Assembly (NCBI GenBank): GCA_039925865.1 | Contig: JBDSYA010000039.1 | Coordinates: 1-29,318, forward strand | Source of the DNA: JBDSYA01 sp039925865 | Lineage (GTDB): Bacteria > Bacteroidota > Ignavibacteria > Tepidaquicellales > Tepidaquicellaceae | DNA: 29,318 nucleotides | Reading direction: 5' to 3' | Shown: positions 8,817 to 17,907 of the stretch, in pieces | Position numbering within the stretch: position 1 is the stretch's first letter | Layout: every line of letters begins with the position of its first letter | Notes under the pieces: generated by a model | Database searches by the model: none | Seen by the model: the letters and a program-made list of their open reading frames with translations, nothing else | Told to the model about the DNA's origin: nothing | Made by a program: the position numbers and the translations under genes

Positions 8817-9848
8817 TCAGAAACCAATATTGAGCGTGAAATACTGGTTTGTTGAATTAAAGCCGTCCGTATTCAATATCCTGTATGCATAATCAAATCC
8901 CAGTTTAATATTTCCGACGGGATATTTAATGCCGGCTCCAAAAGATGGTCCAAAAAGATTTTCATCAGTTTCTTTTTCCGGATACACATTTGTAGCAGCG
9001 CGGATAAAGAAACTATTGTTGTAAATGTATTCGAGCCCGAATTTATATTCATCACTTGAATATGAAGAGCTCTGAAATGATGTTGACATATTTATATTAT
9101 TTTGATTTCCGAGATTTGCATTGTATGTCAGACCAATTTCAAGATTCGTCGGAAGTTCAAATTCCTGTAAAGTAATTCTCCTTATTACTGTAGTTCCATT
9201 TTCCGTATATGATCTGTCCAGCCCGGGACCGTCAAATTTGATCCTTGGTCCAAGATTTTTTAATGCTATACCGAATTTTATTCCACTGCTGCCGGCAATA
9301 TATTGTAGCCCTACATCGAAAGCAAAACTTGTTGCACTTACATCCGCAATACTTTCACTGATCAGCTTTACAGTACTTCCGAAATATATCTTATCAGTCA
9401 TTGCTCTTGCAAAGCTTAAGTTTCCGACAATATAAGTTGGTGTAAACTTTTCTCCGGTGCCTTCAGGTGACGATATAGTTGTTACCAGCTCTTCGCTTCC
9501 AAAGTCAAGAGATCTTATGGAGAGTCCCAGGTTACCCAGGTTGCCGATCCGCACCACTGTTCCGAAATACTGCATGTTAATGTCAGCAATGTAATTCATG
9601 TATGAGAACATTGCTTCTCCGGTATTGGAATTGATTTTTGAAAGACCTGCAGGATTCCAGTACATAGATTCAATTCCTGTAATACTCGCCATATTAGAGC
9701 CTCCCAGAGAAGTTCCTATTGAGCCTACAGGTATAAGTAATTCATCGGCAGCATTTGTACCGAATCTGTCTCTCGGCCCGGCCATTATGTTTTCTATAAA
9801 TGAAATTAATATTAATATTACTAATGATATTTTTAATTTATAATTCAT
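8817..9848 (-). CDS. PorV/PorQ-family outer-membrane beta-barrel protein
   Basis: A 343-residue protein with a signal peptide of about 23 residues (ending NIMAG) and the family hallmarks: FGTNAADELLIPVGS-type N-terminus, GTSLGGSN, and ESMYWNPAGLS at about 60-70. Repeated amphipathic strands follow to a terminal phenylalanine (TLNIGF), as expected of an outer-membrane barrel. PorV in Porphyromonas binds type IX secretion substrates and delivers them to the attachment complex; PorQ is a relative. Which, if either, this one matches functionally is not decidable from sequence. It is the last gene of a three-gene operon, 62 bp after the 1180-residue protein, has a good AAGGA ribosome-binding site, and is followed by a hairpin terminator. 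A partnership with the preceding secreted protein is a reasonable inference. Confidence 0.88.
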   Translation of the reverse strand: MNYKLKISLVILILISFIENIMAGPRDRFGTNAADELLIPVGSIGTSLGGSNMASITGIESMYWNPAGLSKINSNTGEAMFSYMNYIADINMQYFGTVVRIGNLGNLGLSIRSLDFGSEELVTTISSPEGTGEKFTPTYIVGNLSFARAMTDKIYFGSTVKLISESIADVSATSFAFDVGLQYIAGSSGIKFGIALKNLGPRIKFDGPGLDRSYTENGTTVIRRITLQEFELPTNLEIGLTYNANLGNQNNINMSTSFQSSSYSSDEYKFGLEYIYNNSFFIRAATNVYPEKETDENLFGPSFGAGIKYPVGNIKLGFDYAYRILNTDGFNSTNQYFTLNIGF

Positions 9849-9910
9849 GATGGTAGTCCTTTCAATTTTTTTAAAAAGCTCAACTCATTGATCAAGCTTT
9901 TAATAATTAA

Positions 9911-12900
9911 TTAAAAATCTATCCTTTCTTCAGCTGTGAATATTGCAAGCTTTACGGTCTTATTACCTATGCCCGGTGCCTCGATCAGTGCAATGAACAT
10001 TCCTGATGCAACAGGTACTCCGTTAAAATTTTTCAGATCCCAGTCAATGGATGACTCTGTATTTTCTTTTTCAATTTTCTTAATAAGTATTCCGCTTAAA
10101 CTGAAGATCTTTATAGTACATTTAACAGGTAATCTTCTGAAAGTTATAAATCTGCTCACAGTATTTGATTGAATTTCATTAAAGCCGTAGAAAGGATTTG
10201 GAACAACTCTGATTTTGTCAAGATCATTTTGAGAAACTGCAACTTCACTGTTCCCGATCGCAGGCGCAAGTGTTTCAAATTCATAATACAGTGGAATTCC
10301 TTCAACAACATCAGGCCTTGTCACTGTGTATGGATATATTTTGAATTCGTCACCAATGTGAAATGATGCACCGCTGTTTATCCTTCTGGGATTCCATACA
10401 TACATTATATCAAATTGATTTTGTTGCAGTCTGAGATTTTTGGCTTTATATTCAGTCACACTGGTATCATAAGATGAATTGAATATATACAATATTTCCA
10501 ATCCTCCGTTTGCCGCAATCGTTGGCTCCCATCTTCCATCTACAAAACCTTTTCCAATTGTATCTGTAAATGTTTGTCCGCCGACAATCCTTTGTACAAC
10601 AAGTGTATCATTGTTTTCCAGAAACGCACAGTTCAGCTGACGCGGTGCGGCGTTGCTGTCAAATTCATCAATTTCAAAAACTTTAAAAGGTACATTTCTC
10701 AGATCCTGATATCTGTAACCTGGACCCGTATTTATTATAAATGGAATAAATGACGGGTCAATGGCTGCGCCTAGTGACCTGTTCAGATACCTGTATGCTT
10801 TCTGACCGTCGCCATAACCGGTATATTGAATTTTTATTTTCCTTAAACTTTCCTTCTGAACTGTTGTGCCCTGACCTGTGAATGTAAGGTTGCCCGGATA
10901 CGAGATACTCATTGATAAGCTTTGGTAAGGAAAACTACCGATCACAGTTTCACTCCGTGTCAGATAGGCATTTCCCTGTGGAAGATATTCCCATCCTTTG
11001 ATCCGCGTCTGAGAACTGTCGGGTTTCCCGGGATCTCTGACTACTCCGGCATTAAAATTATATATTGCCTGAGTTTTCATCAGTATGCCGTCAACTATTC
11101 TTGAGTCATCATCAGGATTTACAGCTCCGGGTATGCCGCGGGAAACACGAAGCCCGTTTATAATATTTTCAAATGTGTTTCCTCCGTCAAATGATCTCAG
11201 CACATTATAAGTAGTATCAGGAGATTGAAAAACTATTCTGTACTTTGCATTCAGCAATCCCTGCTGATCCTTTATGATCGGAATTACTCCAAGATCCCTT
11301 CTATTAGTGAATAAGGTATCTCCGTTTTTCATACTAAAGTTTGTACCTGCAAGTGGTGCCTGCGGTACAACAGTGATGATGGCGCTTCCAATAGGACTCG
11401 TTACAGTTTTCCTTTCGTTTCGGGTTTTTGGATTTGTCCTGTAAGCATAAGCTACAACCGCAAATTTATAAGTCTGACCATAAATTAATTCGGATCTTCC
11501 ACCGTGCTCATCGGGATAAGTCGTATTAGTTATGATTATATTTCTGTTTATTCCTGTATTAGGAAAACCTTCCGGCACAGGGGCTGTGTAAAATGGAATC
11601 ACCGGGAATGGAGCAAACTGTTCCTGTCCTCCAATTGAAATCCCGGTAGATAATGTGTCGACAATAATTCCGATCGTATCAACAATATCAAATATTCTTA
11701 ACAGATGAATGCTATTGTCAATTGTCTGCGGCTGATTAAAGTCCGGCAGATTACCCGCAAACCTGCTGATCTCAAATATCTGATAACCCTCAAATTTCAG
11801 AAAACTATTATCCGACGCAGGCTGCAAAAGTGAATCGAGCAGCAGGTATGATTCGGCTCTGTTGTCCCATGATAAGGTGACTGATGATGTACCGATATTG
11901 CTCAATTCATTAACACTCGCAGTTACCTGAGGTGAGGGTGGCGGCGGATTAACACTAAAATTTGAATTGAATAATGACTGAGCAGTTTCATCAACTCTTT
12001 TTAAATTTGTAATTGAGTTCAGATTTGAACTGCCTCTTGCAACAAATTGACCCACTACTATAAACTGAGTATCGCCGGGAGCTACAGTAAAGAGTGAGTC
12101 TCCCGAATTAAAAATAAATCTCCTGTCTCCTGGAGGGCTTGCTCCGACGGTTCCGCCCAACGCACCATTACAATTATCTACAGTTGCCTGGGATGTATTT
12201 TGATTTGTGCCGCGTTCAGACCATCCTGACAAAGTCACAGGATCACCTGGATAGCAGTATTTAGTTGGTTCAAGAGTAACCGGATTTAGCCACGAAGTTC
12301 CGTCTTTCTTAAAACCTTTCATATATCTGTAAGCTTCAATAGGCTGGCTTGGATCTTTTTCGCATACTGGTCCGGGAGTCGAATTATTTGTAAAATATAC
12401 AAAGGATGTAAGACCTAATTCTCTCCAGCCCCTTTTTACCACTTTGTTATTTGAGCCAGGTGGATTAAACAATATAAGGGAGTCATTCGCATTGCCTGTG
12501 AAAATCGCAGGACTTTTAAAAAAATCCATTCCCGAAGCAGGAGGAGCAGCACCATATTCATCCGACATCCCGCTTCCGTCTATATCATCTGCATTATAGC
12601 AAAAGGCCATGTCTTTATTTCTTGCTGATGTATCGCACCCAATATAATCATCATTTTCAAATCCAAGGTCAGGATCGACAACTACACTGAAATGTGTTCT
12701 CTCCCAATTGACATTTGATTTATTGATAACTACCCAGTTAACGAACTGAATATTTTCCAAACCCTGTGTATTGTAACACCACATTGTCAGATGAACTTCA
12801 GCAAATATGGGCTCTGTACCTCCGGAAAATCCTTCACTCTGCGAATGTGTATCCTGAAATCCATCCGTCAGGCAAACAAACATTGTCTGGTCGGCATCCT

Positions 12901-13453
12901 TTATTCCGGGTATATCTTCCGCGTCATAAATATTATTTTCATTTACATCGACATATGGTGCCCCGAATGGAACCATGCTTCCCCATTCAGCAAAATCCGG
13001 ATTAGTACCGGAGTTATCACCTTTTTTAACTGAATAAATTCTGAATCTTGAATCAGTAAAAGGTTCACCATTTGAAATATATCCCGGCGCATATTCCCCT
13101 CCGTAGGAAGCTGTAGCAAGTCTTAATGAATTGTTGTAATATGTTCCTATTGAAAGACCTGAAGTAAATATTGCATATTTATTAGAACCTTTAGGCCACA
13201 TAAATCCGGGCCTGTTTCCATCTCTCAGATCCTGATTAAATATTCCGGTATTAATTATCCATGTTTCAATATTGTTTGCGTCAAATTTTTTCTGAGTCTT
13301 TATAACTGATACAGAATTTTGACTTAATGGATTGTCCGAGCCATGCAGCCATGGGCTTTCATCACTAAAGCCGTTTTTAGGTTTTGCATTTAAATAATCA
13401 GCAAGAACTGCCAGTATAATTATTATGATCAATTTTATTATGTTAAGTTTCAT
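9911..13453 (-). CDS. Very large secreted surface protein of unknown function, with C-terminal sorting-like domain
   Basis: An 1180-residue exported protein. An N-terminal hydrophobic signal (about 1-23, ending LNAKP) is followed by a long beta-rich, Asn/Gly/Pro-rich body. A calcium-loop-like DVNENNIYDAED lies near residue 170, and proline-rich NPPPPSPQ near 505 precedes a fibronectin-III-like stretch (SSVTLSWDN). The C-terminus has VVPNPF followed by a predicted Ig-like fold (FSLSGILIKKI, VASGMFIALI). This resembles the type IX sorting/FlgD-like fold but lacks YPNPFNP and carries an extra AIFTAEERIDF tail. I do not recognise an enzyme domain. It lies 31 bp after a TonB-dependent receptor gene and 62 bp before a PorV/PorQ gene, so it is probably the surface or secreted partner of that receptor. 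That is analogous in position, not in sequence, to a SusD protein. Confidence 0.85.
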   Translation of the reverse strand: MKLNIIKLIIIIILAVLADYLNAKPKNGFSDESPWLHGSDNPLSQNSVSVIKTQKKFDANNIETWIINTGIFNQDLRDGNRPGFMWPKGSNKYAIFTSGLSIGTYYNNSLRLATASYGGEYAPGYISNGEPFTDSRFRIYSVKKGDNSGTNPDFAEWGSMVPFGAPYVDVNENNIYDAEDIPGIKDADQTMFVCLTDGFQDTHSQSEGFSGGTEPIFAEVHLTMWCYNTQGLENIQFVNWVVINKSNVNWERTHFSVVVDPDLGFENDDYIGCDTSARNKDMAFCYNADDIDGSGMSDEYGAAPPASGMDFFKSPAIFTGNANDSLILFNPPGSNNKVVKRGWRELGLTSFVYFTNNSTPGPVCEKDPSQPIEAYRYMKGFKKDGTSWLNPVTLEPTKYCYPGDPVTLSGWSERGTNQNTSQATVDNCNGALGGTVGASPPGDRRFIFNSGDSLFTVAPGDTQFIVVGQFVARGSSNLNSITNLKRVDETAQSLFNSNFSVNPPPPSPQVTASVNELSNIGTSSVTLSWDNRAESYLLLDSLLQPASDNSFLKFEGYQIFEISRFAGNLPDFNQPQTIDNSIHLLRIFDIVDTIGIIVDTLSTGISIGGQEQFAPFPVIPFYTAPVPEGFPNTGINRNIIITNTTYPDEHGGRSELIYGQTYKFAVVAYAYRTNPKTRNERKTVTSPIGSAIITVVPQAPLAGTNFSMKNGDTLFTNRRDLGVIPIIKDQQGLLNAKYRIVFQSPDTTYNVLRSFDGGNTFENIINGLRVSRGIPGAVNPDDDSRIVDGILMKTQAIYNFNAGVVRDPGKPDSSQTRIKGWEYLPQGNAYLTRSETVIGSFPYQSLSMSISYPGNLTFTGQGTTVQKESLRKIKIQYTGYGDGQKAYRYLNRSLGAAIDPSFIPFIINTGPGYRYQDLRNVPFKVFEIDEFDSNAAPRQLNCAFLENNDTLVVQRIVGGQTFTDTIGKGFVDGRWEPTIAANGGLEILYIFNSSYDTSVTEYKAKNLRLQQNQFDIMYVWNPRRINSGASFHIGDEFKIYPYTVTRPDVVEGIPLYYEFETLAPAIGNSEVAVSQNDLDKIRVVPNPFYGFNEIQSNTVSRFITFRRLPVKCTIKIFSLSGILIKKIEKENTESSIDWDLKNFNGVPVASGMFIALIEAPGIGNKTVKLAIFTAEERIDF

Positions 13454-13484
13454 GACTGTTAAATTTAAGTTAATGAATGTTTGA

Positions 13485-16364
13485 TTAAAAACTTAACTTC
13501 ACACCAAAACGTATTTGTCTGGGCGGTCCCCAGTTTGCTGCTGTTTTGATTCTCATATTAAAATTATCTTTGTAAGTGCTGCTTGCGGCATTACCGGTTG
13601 GAGTATTAAGATATCCGTTATCTCCCGGGAGACCGGTGCTTCCGTAAACCGTATTAATGAGTTCAGTATTAAAAATGTTTAAGGCATATATATAAAAATT
13701 AATGTCAGTCTTAAATAATTTTAGAGACTTATCGAGCTTTGCATCTAATCTTAAATTCCAGTTTATATAAACCTGATTCTTTGTTGATAACGCACTTCCG
13801 TCATCACCAAATGGCAGACGGGGAAGTTGTCGGGTTGTATAAGGACGGCCGCTGTTAAAACTAAATAAAACATTCAGTCCCATGTTTGATAATACTCCTC
13901 CAATAAATCCTTTCGGTACATCAGTTGAACCAAATCTGTAATCAACATTTAATGAACCTGTATGCCTCTGATCATAATCAAGCGGAAACGCAAACCGGGG
14001 AAGTTCACTCTCAGCATTCTGTGCCAAAGTAAATTTTGAATTAGGATCTGATCCCAGTCCGGATGCAAAAAGTAATGAGTATGCAAAGTCCAGTGCCACT
14101 CGATTAGTTCTTCTTATATTAAGATAAAAATCCAGTCCTCTTGAAATGCTGAAATCAGAATTTGCATAAAGTGCAAAACCGGATGGAACTGTGGCTGAGC
14201 CTCGTACTTTTGTAACACCGATCTGATCACGTGTTTCCTTATAGTAGGCGGAAAGGCCAAAATCAATTGTGCTGCTGACCTCCTGCTTAAATCCAACTTC
14301 ATACGAAGTAAGTTTTTCGGGCCTGAGAGAAGAATTTTCTGCAACATTCTGAACCGAGTTTGAAAAAAAATATCTGAACGCAAGTTTATTTATGTATAAA
14401 AAATCTAAAGGAGGTATTTGAATAAATCTTCCGTACTGAGCAACAAAAACTGTTTTATCCGTAACAGGAAATGAAAATCCAAGTCTGGGACTGAATGTTA
14501 TACTTGCTTCACTACTTTTATAATCATCATTGCTCAGGAGTTCACCATCTGCACCGATAATATTTTTGGGATCTATTAAAACATCTGTTGCCACATCAAG
14601 ATAATCCATCCTTAAGCCGGCATTGACTGTAAAATCACTGAAAATAATTTTATCTCTGAGATAAGCTGCGGCAACAACAGGATGTTTAGCTTCCATATCA
14701 TCGTTTGACACTATCTGATTTCCATACTGGTCTTTAATATCATAGCCGTAAGAATTTAATAACACATCTCTTCCAAACCATAGATTCTGCGGATTGAGCT
14801 GTGTCCTGCCTGTGCTGGGATCAATTGGATTATTTGCAATAGCTGCAGGAAAGAAATCAATTTTTTGAAGTGTATGATATCTGTACTCTCCTCCGAACTT
14901 TACTTCATGCTCGCCATATTTTTTACTTAAAATTCCTAAATAAGCATCAAGTTTTCCTCCGAGATAATCAATTTCTTTTTTCGTATACCTGTTGAAAACT
15001 CTGCCGCTTAACGGAAACACATTTCCGGTTGACGGGTCTGTACTTAAAAGTGTTCCCTGCAGTAAATTACCGGTTGATCTTTGAATTGCCAATAGTGCAG
15101 GATTACTTGATGTATCACCGTATGCAAACCAGTTGCCTAAGAAAAATGCGTCACCTGTTTCATCAGTGGTTTTATAATAATTTGCCTGTAACTCGTAAAA
15201 GAATTTGTTTGAAACATTATGAATCAGTCTGCCATAATATTGATTATCCCTGATAAGCTGAAGCGGATTTCGGGCACTGTTGGTCTTTAGCCAGCTTTGA
15301 ATAAAATTTCTCTGATGATTATCCGAAACCAATGCTCCAAATTTCAGATCGATTGGTATCTTACTGTTTTCAAGTTCAGAGAAATTAAAATTAAGCCTTC
15401 CGCTGTAAGACCAAAGCTGTGTCCCTGAATGAGGAATGGTTCCATCTGAAAATAGTTTATCAGCGATCCAGCTGGGATTAGTGACTTTCAAATTTTGTCT
15501 TTCAATTGCCCCGTAAAAATTTATTATTCTTGATAAACTTTTAGTCGGAATTAGCGGACCTCCAAATGTCAAGTTGTATAAATTATAACCCTGTGACTTT
15601 GTGTTCAGCCAGCCTCCGTTAAATTCATCTGTAATTGCTTCGACAGATCCTGAGTATCTTTCCGTTCCGCTTTTTGTAGTTACATTTATTACTCCGCTTA
15701 ATGCATTTCCGTACTCGGCGCCAAATCCGCCCGTAAGAACTGCAAGTTCGCTCACTAAACTATTCGGTACAAATGCATTTGAACTTCCGTCAATTGGATT
15801 TGAAGTTACTACACCGTCAACGATAATTAAATTTTCACTGCTTCTTCCTCCTCGTATATTAATGTTTTGACCGCGTTCATCCGTAACAACGCCGGCAGTT
15901 TTCGATGCTATATTTTGAATTCCTCTTATGCCTGAATTTTCTATCTGCTCTTGAGTGACAAGTCTTCCTACTTCGGTTTTCTCAATACCGCTTCTTGTAC
16001 CTTCGATCACAATTATTTCTGTTTCAATTGCGCCTTTTGGTGACAATGCAAAATTTAAAGTTACCCTGCTGTCAACTGAAACGCGTACTTCTTTCACTCT
16101 TTTTGTTTCATAATCAATTGATGATGCTTCTATCTCATATGTTCCTACATCAACATTAAGTATTAGATAAGCTCCGTCGTCATCTGCATTAGCTCCTTTA
16201 TTTGAACCGGCAATTTTTATTAAAGCACCTGCCAGCGGACTGTTGTCCTTAGCATCAACTACAGTTCCGTAAATACTTCCTGTTGTTTGAGCTGAATTTT
16301 TTTCGCTGAAAATGAGAATTGTTAAAATAAGAGTTAAGGAAAAGTTAAGTATTCGGATAAACAT
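13485..16364 (-). CDS. TonB-dependent outer-membrane receptor with carboxypeptidase-like regulatory domain (SusC-like)
   Basis: A 959-residue active-transport receptor of the outer membrane. The signal peptide (about 1-25, ending NSAQ) is followed by a CarboxypepD_reg-like beta domain at about 28-110 (GSIYGTVVDAKDNSPLAGA). The plug domain at about 120-240 shows NIRGGRSSENLIIVDG and AEYGNALSGVINVTTKSGT. A long beta-barrel ends in a terminal phenylalanine (FGVKLSF), the usual last-strand signal. It imports an unknown ligand using energy from TonB-ExbBD, which is not encoded here. The ATG has a strong GGGAGG ribosome-binding site. It is the first gene of an operon with the 1180-residue protein and the PorV/PorQ barrel; no SusD gene follows. 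The upstream 0.57 kb carries a candidate promoter and a direct repeat that may regulate it. Confidence 0.95.
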   Translation of the reverse strand: MFIRILNFSLTLILTILIFSEKNSAQTTGSIYGTVVDAKDNSPLAGALIKIAGSNKGANADDDGAYLILNVDVGTYEIEASSIDYETKRVKEVRVSVDSRVTLNFALSPKGAIETEIIVIEGTRSGIEKTEVGRLVTQEQIENSGIRGIQNIASKTAGVVTDERGQNINIRGGRSSENLIIVDGVVTSNPIDGSSNAFVPNSLVSELAVLTGGFGAEYGNALSGVINVTTKSGTERYSGSVEAITDEFNGGWLNTKSQGYNLYNLTFGGPLIPTKSLSRIINFYGAIERQNLKVTNPSWIADKLFSDGTIPHSGTQLWSYSGRLNFNFSELENSKIPIDLKFGALVSDNHQRNFIQSWLKTNSARNPLQLIRDNQYYGRLIHNVSNKFFYELQANYYKTTDETGDAFFLGNWFAYGDTSSNPALLAIQRSTGNLLQGTLLSTDPSTGNVFPLSGRVFNRYTKKEIDYLGGKLDAYLGILSKKYGEHEVKFGGEYRYHTLQKIDFFPAAIANNPIDPSTGRTQLNPQNLWFGRDVLLNSYGYDIKDQYGNQIVSNDDMEAKHPVVAAAYLRDKIIFSDFTVNAGLRMDYLDVATDVLIDPKNIIGADGELLSNDDYKSSEASITFSPRLGFSFPVTDKTVFVAQYGRFIQIPPLDFLYINKLAFRYFFSNSVQNVAENSSLRPEKLTSYEVGFKQEVSSTIDFGLSAYYKETRDQIGVTKVRGSATVPSGFALYANSDFSISRGLDFYLNIRRTNRVALDFAYSLLFASGLGSDPNSKFTLAQNAESELPRFAFPLDYDQRHTGSLNVDYRFGSTDVPKGFIGGVLSNMGLNVLFSFNSGRPYTTRQLPRLPFGDDGSALSTKNQVYINWNLRLDAKLDKSLKLFKTDINFYIYALNIFNTELINTVYGSTGLPGDNGYLNTPTGNAASSTYKDNFNMRIKTAANWGPPRQIRFGVKLSF

Positions 16365-16540
16365 GATTCCCTCCCGGAATTAATTTTTCTGAAATCGTTT
16401 AACTTCGTAAATACATCCGGCTTATGTGTTTACACAAAATGCCTTTAGTATTCAGCTAAAGTTTAAAAATATATTGTGAAATAAAATTGATCCTGTAAAT
16501 AATTAATTTATTATCGACAACACCCCGGGGGAATTGCAAT

Positions 16541-16570
16541 ATTATAATTATTTACAAAGAGGATTGTAAA
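16541..16570 (-). promoter_or_regulatory. Candidate sigma70-like promoter of the receptor operon
   Basis: On the minus strand TTTACA (16570-16565) and TATAAT (16546-16541) are separated by 18 nt, upstream of the receptor gene with a leader of roughly 170 nt. The leader would begin near the GC-rich palindrome CCCCGGGG (16523-16530). The -35 box overlaps the 12-bp direct repeat. Members of Bacteroidota often use different promoter elements, so this may be chance in AT-rich DNA. Confidence 0.35.
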
Positions 16571-16580
16571 GAGGATTGTA
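16557..16580. repeat. Two adjacent 12-bp direct repeats upstream of the receptor operon
   Basis: AAGAGGATTGTA occurs twice in exact tandem (16557-16568 and 16569-16580), overlapping the -35 region of the candidate promoter. An exact tandem 12-mer in a short regulatory region could be a paired regulator-binding site. The binding protein is unknown. Confidence 0.6.
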
Positions 16581-16663
16581 CTGAGAGTTGATAAGGAAAG
16601 TTTGGGATTAAAGTAAAACATAATTCCTTCCTGTTTTTAAGTGTTATTAGCAGTGTGTAAATT

Positions 16664-16702
16664 AAAAAACCCTCATAATAATATCTTGATATTATGAGGG
16701 TT
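16664..16702 (-). terminator. Rho-independent terminator after the choice-of-anchor-V gene
   Basis: A perfect 12-bp inverted repeat (AACCCTCATAAT at 16668-16679 and ATTATGAGGGTT at 16691-16702) is followed on the minus strand by a run of T (GGGTTTTTTAA). It lies 230 bp beyond the stop at 16931 and about 300 bp before the receptor start. It therefore isolates the receptor operon from the gene upstream. Confidence 0.85.
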
Positions 16703-16725
16703 GGACTGAATGTTGTGGAGATATA

Positions 16726-16774
16726 TTAAATCTAAATTAAATCTAAAATTAAATCTAAAATTAAATCTAAAATT
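16726..16774. repeat. AT-rich 12-bp tandem repeat
   Basis: The unit TTAAATCTAAAA (first copy one base shorter) is repeated four times and begins to decay into TTAGTTAAAG. It sits between the terminator and the stop of the choice-of-anchor-V gene. Such short tandem arrays change copy number by slippage. No coding role is possible here, since it lies between genes. Confidence 0.9.
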
Positions 16775-16930
16775 AGTTAAAGAACTTTTTCTGATAGAAT
16801 TATAAAATTATTCTTTTTAAATGTCAAGGTGTATTTTCATTTTGGCAAAAATTTATTTTGATGACTTTATTTTGGACTTTAAGTCTATCCTTAATTTAAT
16901 TTCCGGCAATTCATCTATAAAATTCAAATA

Positions 16931-17770
16931 CTATTTGACATACATCATCTTTTTTATTTCTGAAAATTCTTCAGAATATAATTTGTAGAAGTACACACCA
17001 CTTGATAGATTATACTGTCCTGCATTGAAAGTGAGTGAATATTCTCCCGGGCTGTAATACTTATCATTCAATAAACTCGCAACTACTTTTCCGTTTGCAT
17101 CATAAATATCCATTGATATATTGGCTGATTTATTGACGGCAAAACGAATCTTCGTTTCAGGATTAAAAGGATTCGGATAATTCTGATCGATCTTAAAAGA
17201 TTTTATTGAAGCAGAATTATTCGCAATTCCTGATTTAGGAGTTATGTTAATAATAAAATTCTGCGCATAATTCCAAAAATCATTATCCGAAGTTGTATCC
17301 AGATTTACTGAGTTGCCATTTGCAAAAAGAGTATCTCTTACATTTGAGATGGCCGGTGCTATATATCTAAAAGTAAATCTTAAAGTATCGTTTGTAAAAA
17401 GTTTGGGATATTTATGTGTAAGTTCGAAATCTGCCCCAGTGAATGACTTTTGTCTTTTCAGAACAGTATCTATTGGGGAAGGATGAACTTCACCAAGACT
17501 GGCCGCAATGTCACAGCCGCCTGCTACCGCAGGACCATTTAAAATTGTTAAAACATATATTGCAGTATCATTTGACTCAACATTTGCGGGTCCCGATATC
17601 CGGACATTTATAAAAGACGCGGGTTTAACTCCGTGACAAACACATCCGGTTTCATTTCCATCCTTTTTTGTAAAACCAACAATGCCATCCCGGAAAGCAT
17701 GTATATTTTCATATATCAAAAAAAGAAAAGCGAAAAATATTATTAAAGAAATTTTTTTAAGAATTTTCAT
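16931..17770 (-). CDS. Secreted choice-of-anchor-V (reelin-like) protein with type A sorting domain
   Basis: A 279-residue exported protein. The signal peptide spans about 1-25. A choice-of-anchor-V type beta-sandwich (about 27-170) follows, starting with FRDGIVGFTKKDGNETGCVCHG and including an internal GGCDIAAS segment. The C-terminal domain at about 190-279 has YPNPFNP (198-204), DIYDANGKVV, SSGVYFYKLYS and MMYVK, as in proteins exported and anchored through type IX secretion. The Cys43-X-Cys45-His46 motif has one residue between cysteines, so it is not a standard CxxCH heme site, although related proteins often carry CxxCH there. The role is probably surface display; the ligand is unknown. 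It has its own downstream terminator at 16664-16702. Confidence 0.85.
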   Translation of the reverse strand: MKILKKISLIIFFAFLFLIYENIHAFRDGIVGFTKKDGNETGCVCHGVKPASFINVRISGPANVESNDTAIYVLTILNGPAVAGGCDIAASLGEVHPSPIDTVLKRQKSFTGADFELTHKYPKLFTNDTLRFTFRYIAPAISNVRDTLFANGNSVNLDTTSDNDFWNYAQNFIINITPKSGIANNSASIKSFKIDQNYPNPFNPETKIRFAVNKSANISMDIYDANGKVVASLLNDKYYSPGEYSLTFNAGQYNLSSGVYFYKLYSEEFSEIKKMMYVK

Positions 17771-17907
17771 TTTGACAGATCAGTTAAGTGAAAAATTTAA
17801 TTTCAATTTAATTTTAGTTAAGTTGATTTTCAATTGCGTAATTAGTAAGCCGGATGGCAAAATTAAACCAAATTATCAGAATACAGATTTAATAATCATT
17901 TTAAAAA

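Noticed and set aside
8627..8855. Two overlapping short ORFs on opposite strands (66 and 72 codons)
   Set aside because: They lie across the repeat and the terminator hairpin, overlap the end of the PorV/PorQ gene and have no plausible start context.
12766..13033. Plus-strand ORFs of about 80 codons inside the 1180-residue gene
   Set aside because: They are antisense to a long, clearly coding frame and resemble no protein; the same holds for other short antisense ORFs in the window.
13485..16364. Polysaccharide utilisation locus (SusC/SusD pair)
   Set aside because: No SusD-like protein or glycoside hydrolase is nearby; the partner gene is an unrelated giant secreted protein.
17595..17650. 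Heme-binding cytochrome c motif in the choice-of-anchor-V protein
   Set aside because: The motif reads C-V-C-H with a single intervening residue, not CxxCH.
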